From Microbacterium suwonense (lineage in GTDB: Bacteria > Actinomycetota > Actinomycetes > Actinomycetales > Microbacteriaceae), in assembly GCF_030296555.1 (NCBI RefSeq), contig NZ_AP027728.1:2046001-2110000 (forward strand): a stretch of DNA of 64,000 nt, given 5' to 3'. The notes below the pieces were generated by a model, which was given only the letters and a program-made list of their open reading frames with translations, was not told the origin of the DNA and did no database searches. Made by a program: the position numbers and the translations under genes. This document shows, piece after piece, positions 58,894-64,000 of the stretch. The stretch's first letter is position 1, and each line of letters opens with the position of its first letter.

Positions 58894-60335
58894 CGCTCTC
58901 CTCCCGCGGCTCCTTCGCGGGCGCAGGCACGCTCCGTCTCCGCACAGCGATCGCCCGCGCAGGTGCGGGCCACTGCCGGACAGCGAGCCGGCGCCTACCT
59001 GATCGACGTCGCGATCGTCGCCGCCGCGGCGGCACTGGTCTGGCTGACCACGGGCTCACTCGTGCTGCTCGTGGTCGCCGTGGTCGAGCTCTGGGTCATC
59101 GGCTGGATCTGGGAGGGCCACACCGGGGGAACACCCGGCAACGTGATCTGCGGCATCCGCACCGTGCGACGCGACGACGCGGTGAGCGTGGGTGCCGCCC
59201 GTCTGTTCGGACGCAGCCTGCTGATGGGCGTCTCGCACATCGTGCCGGTGCTGCTTCCGATCAGCCTGGCGGCGTCCGGGGCGCTCGACGGCGTCGCCCG
59301 CGCACGGATGATCGATCTGCGCAGGGCGCGCCAGGCGGTCGCCCCGGGTGCGGATCGGATGCCGAACCTCGAGGCCCGTGTGAGCGCCACCGGCTCTCCC
59401 GTCCAGGATGCCGCGGCCGGTGGCGGACGCGGCCCGGTGACGCAGGTTCCACTGACCGCCGCGCCGATCACGCAGACTCCGCTCACCGCCGCTCCCGCCC
59501 TCTCCCCCGCGCAGCACACTGCTGCCACGCCGGCCGCACCGACGCCTGCACCTGCTGCCGCGGCTCATCCCGCGCCCACCGAGGTCGGCACGATCCCCGT
59601 GTTCGAGCTCGCCGACGGCACGGTGATCCGGGCGACGGGACTGGGGTTCATCGGGCGTGCGCCTCGCGCGCCAGAGTCCATTCCCGAGGCGATCCTCGTG
59701 CGCGTCCCGGACGGGGCGCGCTCGCTGTCGCGCACCCACGCCTCCTTCGGCGTCGAGGACGGGCAGCTCTGGGTGCAGGACCTCGGGTCGGCGAACGGCG
59801 CCTCTGTGCGTCATCTCGGCGGAGGCGTCACCGCCCTCGTACCGCAGAGCCCCTACTTCCTGGTCGCCGGCGATGTACTGATCCTCGGCGGGGACGCCGA
59901 GCTCGCCTTCCGCAGGATCGTCGATCGTCCGGCCCGCGCGGCGGAGCCCGAGGCCCTCCCTATCGCTGACGCGCCGTCGCCGCAGGCGGCGCCCGCATCC
60001 GGTGCTGCCGTCGCACTGCAGTTCCAGGACGGCACGACCGTGCCGATCCACGGCACCGGATACATCGGTCGCGCGCCGAGTCTGCCCGAGGGGAGCGCAC
60101 GGATGCCGCGCTGATCGCCGTGCCCGACGGAGACCGCTCCGTGTCTCGCACGCACGGTCGCTTCGGCCTGGTCGATGGTCAGACCTGGTTCGAGGATCTC
60201 GGCTCGGGCAACGGATCGTCGCTGCGCACCGGCGATGGTCGCTCCGGCCCGATGACACCCCACCAGAGATTCGGTCTGGTGCCAGGCATGGTGCTTCAGC
60301 TCGGCGACTGCATCATCCGGGTGGTCGCAGCCTGA
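58890..60335 (+). CDS. RDD-domain membrane protein with two FHA domains (two frame breaks)
   Basis: 481 residues after correction. The RDD part is GQRAGAYLIDVAIVAAAAALVW...GGTPGNVICGIRTVR with two or three helices; a Pro/Ala-rich linker of about 80 residues follows; then two FHA domains: GLGFIGRAPRA...RSLSRTHASFGVEDGQLWVQDLGSANGASV and GYIGRAPSL...RSVSRTHGRFGLVDGQTWFEDLGSGNGSSL, both with phosphothreonine-binding GR...SRTH..N residues. Breaks are at CCC 58903-58905 (one C too many) and GGGG 60090-60093 (one too few). ATGA overlap with eccD. Probably a phosphorylation sensor for the secretion system. Confidence 0.85.
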
Positions 60336-60384
60336 CCGCACGGCATGCCGACCGTGGCGGATCGCGCCGATCCGCCATCGTCGG

Positions 60385-61731
60385 TTACCAGCCGAGCTCC
60401 TCCGTGCCGTCGGACTGCGCGCGTCCAGCCGATCCGGCGGCGCCGAGATCCGGCATCGTCTCCTCGTCCTCGGCCTCGACCTCGTAGGCCTGCAGATCCA
60501 GGCCGCGTCGACGGTTGCGCTTGCCGCCACGACCGCCCGCTGCGCCGCCACCGGTCACCATGCCGCGGGCGCCGCCGGCCGCACCGGACTGAGCGACCAC
60601 GCTGCCACCGGAGGCGGATGCTGATCCGGCGCCTCCGACGCCGCCCACTCCGCCGATACCGCCCACGCCGCCGACGCGACCGACGCCGCCGAGAAGCCCG
60701 GCGCCTCCGACGCGACCGACGACACCTGCTCCGCCGCCCACAGTGCCTGCAGCACCGCCTCCGCCGGGGCCCGTGATACCGCCACCGGGTCCGGTCACTC
60801 CGCCGGGAGGGTTGACTCCACCGGGAGGTCCACCGGGAACGACACCGTCGGTGCCGCCGTCGATATTGGGATCCTCGGGGATCCGAGGGTCGCCGATCGG
60901 CGGGTCGATGATGGGCGGGTTCAGAACCGGTGGGTTCAGGATCGGCGGGTCGACGACCGGAGGGTCGACCACCGGCGGATCCCAGCGCGGATCGCGGATG
61001 ACGGGCGGCTCCTGCACATGCGGCTGACGCGGCCTCGGATTCCTCGTCGAAGGATCGTCGCCACCGGTGCCGCCGGGACCGTCCCCCGGAACGGTCACAC
61101 CCGTTCCGCCGTCATCGAGTCGCGGGGCGTCCACGGTCGGCGTCCGCCCGGGGCCGTCCTCATCCGAGGACTCGCTCTTGCGCTTCCTCTTGTCGAACTT
61201 CGACAGCGGCATGTCGTCGATGAGTTCCTGGATGCGCTTGTCGAGTGCGACCGTCATCTTACGGGCGGCCTCTTCCTGATCGGCCTCCGCCTGATCCAGG
61301 TACCACTTGCTCGCCTTCTCGGGGCTGAGGGTCACCCCCGGTGCGACCTGTACGGGGCTGCCGGTCTTCGCCGCCATGTCGATGGTGCTCTGCTGCTGCG
61401 GGGTGAGACCCGCCGCAGGCAGTCCGTCGATGCCGTTCGCAGTATCCTGCAGCGCCTGATTGGCGAGGGTGATCACCTTGGAGAGGTCTGCCTGGTACTC
61501 CGTGAACAGACCCAGGTCTTTGTGGATCGCCATCAGCTTGTCGTGGATGGCTGTGCCGAGATCGCCCTCGAAGCCCTCTTCGCGCGCGGCCTTCTGCAGG
61601 CCCTGCGTCACTGTTCCGACCGCTGCCTTCGCGTTCAACTGCAACATGTCCTGACCCAGCCTGGTACCGAGCACGAAGACGCTGATGCGATTGGCCTTCA
61701 GACGGTCGAGCCGTTCCAGATGCTTTCCCAT
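60385..61731 (-). CDS. Pro- and Gly-repeat protein of the type VII locus
   Basis: 448 residues, no signal peptide. Residues 1-190 are helical (RISVFVLGTRLGQDMLQLNAKAAVGTVTQGLQKAA; KWYLDQAEADQEEAARKMTVALDKRIQELI). Residues about 215-300 are Pro-rich with repeats of PPVVDPP/PPILNPP type. About 300-400 are Gly-rich (GPGGGIT, VGGVGGIGGVGG). An Arg patch (GKRNRRRG) and an acidic end close it. The helical-then-Pro/Gly pattern recalls secreted substrates of type VII systems (PPE or LXG-like), but I see no WXG or LXG motif. No family recognised. Confidence 0.75.
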   Translation of the reverse strand: MGKHLERLDRLKANRISVFVLGTRLGQDMLQLNAKAAVGTVTQGLQKAAREEGFEGDLGTAIHDKLMAIHKDLGLFTEYQADLSKVITLANQALQDTANGIDGLPAAGLTPQQQSTIDMAAKTGSPVQVAPGVTLSPEKASKWYLDQAEADQEEAARKMTVALDKRIQELIDDMPLSKFDKRKRKSESSDEDGPGRTPTVDAPRLDDGGTGVTVPGDGPGGTGGDDPSTRNPRPRQPHVQEPPVIRDPRWDPPVVDPPVVDPPILNPPVLNPPIIDPPIGDPRIPEDPNIDGGTDGVVPGGPPGGVNPPGGVTGPGGGITGPGGGGAAGTVGGGAGVVGRVGGAGLLGGVGRVGGVGGIGGVGGVGGAGSASASGGSVVAQSGAAGGARGMVTGGGAAGGRGGKRNRRRGLDLQAYEVEAEDEETMPDLGAAGSAGRAQSDGTEELGW

Positions 61732-61743
61732 GATGTCCTCCGA

Positions 61744-62109
61744 TCAGATGGCGATCGGTCCAGTGGGCGAGATGACCCCGACGGCCTTGAAGAGCAGCGC
61801 GCGGAATCGCTCCTTCTCCATCTCAGCCAGCAGGTTCGTCTCGTCGATGGCCTTCTGCAGGTTCAGACGTGCTTCCACGACGTCCTTGCTGATCTCCTCC
61901 AGCCAGAGACGGGCGGCGTCGTATCGCGCCTTGAGCTCATCGGTGAGATCGACGCATTTCCCGTCGGCCGTCCACAGCAGGGCGGTCTGCCCTTCAGCGA
62001 GCTTGACCATCGTCTCGCTGGAGCTCTCCAGCATCTCCTGGCTCTCCAGCAGAAGTTCGATCTGGCGATCAGCGGTCTCCGCATCCAGCTGAATGCCCTC
62101 ACCTGCCAT
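61744..62109 (-). CDS. small helical protein of the type VII locus
   Basis: 121 residues, two long helices with acidic character: TADRQIELLLESQEMLESSSETMVKLAEGQ and YDAARLWLEEISKDVVEARLNLQKAIDETNLLAEM around TALLWTADGKCVDL. The size and hairpin-like layout recall WXG100 relatives, with LLWTADG at the turn. It lies 12 bases upstream of the Pro/Gly-repeat gene and may be its partner or chaperone. No family recognised. Confidence 0.75.
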   Translation of the reverse strand: MAGEGIQLDAETADRQIELLLESQEMLESSSETMVKLAEGQTALLWTADGKCVDLTDELKARYDAARLWLEEISKDVVEARLNLQKAIDETNLLAEMEKERFRALLFKAVGVISPTGPIAI

Positions 62110-62169
62110 TACCGTCCCCCTTCGAAGTTCTTGCCCGCGACGATACTAGTCCGCGGCCTTTCGGGCCCT

Positions 62170-62191
62170 CCATGGGGAGAGATCCCCATGG
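62170..62191. terminator. hairpin after the DUF2510 gene
   Basis: CCATGGGGA and TCCCCATGG are perfect 9-bp arms around GAGA, 25 bases after the DUF2510 stop. A possible terminator. Confidence 0.65.
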
Positions 62192-62215
62192 ATCCGGGTG
62201 CGCACACCCGCATCG

Positions 62216-63011
62216 TCACCGGGTCGCGCAGGTCACCACGCCCTCGCTGGTGACCTTCAGCGCGAGAGGCTGCTCGTCGGCCGGGATCTCCTGGCCGTTG
62301 ACGAGGTCTCTCATGGCCTCATCGGACAGATCCGAGTCGTGCAGCTGCTGCCCCATGCAGTCGATGAACGCCGGCTCATCGTCGTAGTCCGTGACACCGG
62401 CGCTCTGGAGCTCGGCGAGGTAGGCCTGACCGATCTCCTCGGCAGAGGGCCTCCCTCGGAGTCGCCGGGAGCGGAGGGAGCCGAGGGCTGCTCGCTGGTG
62501 ATCGAGGTGGGAAAGCCCGATGGGAACTCGTTGGAGACCGCGCTGACGACGTTCACCACTGAGACGATGATGAACACGGTGACCCCGATCACACCCCCAC
62601 GATCGACAGGACGATGCCCGTGATCGAGGGCCACTTGATCGTGTTCTTCTTGAAGACCGCGATCAAGGACACCACGAAGCCGGCCAGCAGCACCAGCAGG
62701 CCGATGACGAACGTGATCGCCATCGGGATGCACGCCAGAATCGTGCCGAGCACAGCCAGGCCCAGTCCGATGTACCCCAACGTCGGGGTCAGCCTCGGGC
62801 CCGAGGGCGCCGGCGCAGCCTGCTGCGGATAGCCCGCGGCGGGCGACTGCGCGCCGGGCTGAGCTGAGCCGGACTGAACGGACGGATCCGCGGCCTGGGC
62901 CGAGGCGCTTGCGGCGGCTTGACCGGGCGCGTAGTTGTCCGTCCACTGCGTGCCGTCCCACCAGCGCTGTCGTCCGGAGCCATCGTCGTACCACCCAGCC
63001 GGAGTGCTCAT
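62216..63011 (-). CDS. DUF2510 membrane protein (two frame breaks)
   Basis: 265 residues after correction. The DUF2510 start is STPAGWYDDGSGRQRWWDGTQWT; a Gln/Ala/Pro-rich linker follows, then three helices (YIGLGLAVLGTILACIP, ITFVIGLLVLLAGFVVSLIAV and SITGIVLSIVGGVIGVTVFIIV) and an extracytoplasmic domain with two Cys (AFIDCMGQQL; GVVTCATR). Breaks are at CCCCC 62594-62598 and CC 62450-62451, each repaired by one C. DUF2510 is a small Trp-containing module of actinobacterial membrane proteins with unknown role. Confidence 0.85.
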
Positions 63012-63117
63012 CCGTATCCTCCTCGTCGTATCGCCTGCGCGCCGAAAGCGCACAGCCCCCTGACGCGAATCGCGTCCCTACGTGTATATCAGCCGCGCCG
63101 GAGCGGAACCCGGGATG

Positions 63118-63891
63118 TCACCGGCTCGACGCCACCGCTGCGATGTCGTCCTGAGCGACGAATGCGTCCAGCAGCGGAAGGTCCTCGGTGGTGACGATCC
63201 GGGCGCCGATGGCGTGCTCGACCAGACGCGACCGCGATGACGCGAGGATCTCGCCGTCGGGGCGGCGCTCGAGACCGCGGATGCCGTGCCGCGCGAACTT
63301 GCCGCACAGGCTGTCGACCCGGCGCCCGAGCTTCTCGATCGACCAGCCCAGCCGAGCGGCCACCTCATCCAGTGCCGGCAGCTGCACGGATCCCCCGTCG
63401 CCGTGACGCAGCATCGGCTCGGCGAGGGCGGTGAGCAGGATCCGCTGCATCGGCGAAAGCAGCTCCGCCACGCCGTCCGCGCCGGCAGCGCGACTCCAGG
63501 AAGCGGACACTTGGTAATAGGGCGTGTCCGCCGTCAGCGAGAACTCGTACGTGGTCTCGCCGGCGGTGAACATCACCGTCGTCGCGCCGAACACCAGCGG
63601 CATCGAGGCCCCCGGGGCGAGCCATGACTGCGCCAGGCCGTCGGCCGACGCGACAGATGCGGTCAGCCCCGAGCCGACGTTGGCCAGCCACCAGATCCCG
63701 TCGCGCTCCGCGATCTCGAGGAATCGCCGGTGCACGTAGGGATTGTCGTCGATGGACAGATCGGCACCGCGGCCGATGACGAACGATGTCCCTGCCGGGA
63801 TGAGTTCACGCTGCGCACCGAATTCGAGCAGTAGCGCGGTGCTCTGCGCCGGTTCCGGTGTGCCCTGCTTCTGGATCTCGGGCATGTTCAC
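63118..63891 (-). CDS. FHA domain protein with C-terminal winged-helix-like region
   Basis: 257 residues. The N-terminal part is FHA-like: AGTSFVIGRGADLSIDDNPYVHRRFLEIAERDGIWWLANVGSGL, with VHRRF in place of SRxH and NVGS in place of the NGT turn, so phosphothreonine binding is uncertain. The C-terminal part (LSPMQRILLTALAEPMLRHG; LPALDEVAARLGWSIEKLGRRVDSLCGKF) looks like a winged helix. It may link phosphorylation to regulation of the locus. The GTG at 63891 overlaps the previous stop (GTGA); the ATG at 63885 is also possible. Confidence 0.75.
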   Translation of the reverse strand: MNMPEIQKQGTPEPAQSTALLLEFGAQRELIPAGTSFVIGRGADLSIDDNPYVHRRFLEIAERDGIWWLANVGSGLTASVASADGLAQSWLAPGASMPLVFGATTVMFTAGETTYEFSLTADTPYYQVSASWSRAAGADGVAELLSPMQRILLTALAEPMLRHGDGGSVQLPALDEVAARLGWSIEKLGRRVDSLCGKFARHGIRGLERRPDGEILASSRSRLVEHAIGARIVTTEDLPLLDAFVAQDDIAAVASSR

Positions 63892-64000
63892 GCCGCGTGA
63901 CGCGGCCAGGCACCGCCGGGGAACGCCATCGTCGAGCCGAGGCTGTTGGTGACCTCCATCATGAAGTCGGACGCAGCCTGATTGGCGGTGAGGATGATGT
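63888..64000 (-). CDS. C-terminus of an unidentified protein, cut by the window edge
   Basis: The last 36 residues include QAASDFMMEVTNSLGSTMAF and end WPRHAA. Coupling to the FHA gene by GTGA makes it part of the type VII locus. No family recognised. Confidence 0.6.
   Translation of the reverse strand, partial: IILTANQAASDFMMEVTNSLGSTMAFPGGAWPRHAA

Overview
The window looks like a chromosomal segment from a high-GC actinobacterium of the family Microbacteriaceae, most probably Microbacterium. The pointers are very high GC, the frequent GGATGCC/GGCATCC octamer bias, and actinobacterial families (DUF4192, DUF3180, DUF2510, DUF2207, mycoredoxin-like glutaredoxin, EccC/EccD secretion genes). 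It is mostly core chromosome with a few scarred, recombined patches.

Layout. 1-0.84 kb: remnants of an integrase and a transporter next to tRNA-Ser. 0.9-7.2 kb: an L-rhamnose catabolic operon (rhaM, rhaI, rhaEW, rhaB) with a divergent LacI-type regulator. 7.2-17.8 kb: an iron-box-preceded heme monooxygenase-like gene, an LCP protein, tRNA-Ser, a HAD phosphatase, serS, a diacylglycerol kinase, a lipoprotein, cardiolipin synthase, DUF4192 and lysS. 17.9-20 kb: a DUF2207 membrane protein and a 94-bp tandem repeat. 20-30.6 kb: the conserved actinobacterial block tilS-hpt-ftsH-folE-folP-folB-folK-DUF3180-PH-PH-DUF2520, read on the minus strand with 1- to 4-base overlaps. 30.6-33.9 kb: a TMEM175-like channel, ppa, an M23 peptidase and a tRNA Glu-Asp-Phe cluster. 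34-36.6 kb: a decayed insertion region (AbiEi-like remnant, second remnant, duplicated segments) and a Fic gene with a striking operator. 36.7-42.8 kb: DUF898, a hydrolase, dGTPase, a secreted HNH nuclease and a polyprenyl-phosphate glycosyltransferase. 43-46.1 kb: a GlnPQ-like amino-acid ABC importer with two binding domains fused to the permease. 46.1-52.5 kb: mycoredoxin, an aldehyde dehydrogenase, prolyl iminopeptidase, a zinc peptidase, an mdh fragment, a degenerate resolvase-like protein, PfpI and IclR. 52.6-64 kb: a lean type VII (ESX-like) secretion locus: two WXG100 proteins, EccC, EccD, an RDD-FHA-FHA protein, a Pro/Gly-rich 448-residue protein, a helical 121-residue protein, a DUF2510 membrane protein and an FHA-wHTH protein.

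Two themes cut across the window. First, 22 single-base frame breaks fall in 16 otherwise normal genes, including tilS, and 20 of them are repaired by adding one G or C to a G/C run. This fits indel error in a long-read assembly better than real gene decay, so I give each such gene as one CDS across the break. Second, there are several families of intergenic palindromic repeats: four copies of a 66-67 bp palindrome built on CCCGTCTATWTGGCGC, two copies of a GCGAGACTTCC hairpin (one grown into five 19-bp units), a 94-bp tandem repeat, and duplicated gene 3' ends.

The best candidate for an under-described system is the type VII locus: its EccC/EccD core has no EccB, EccE or mycosin gene in view, but carries three FHA domains and a large Pro/Gly-repeat protein.
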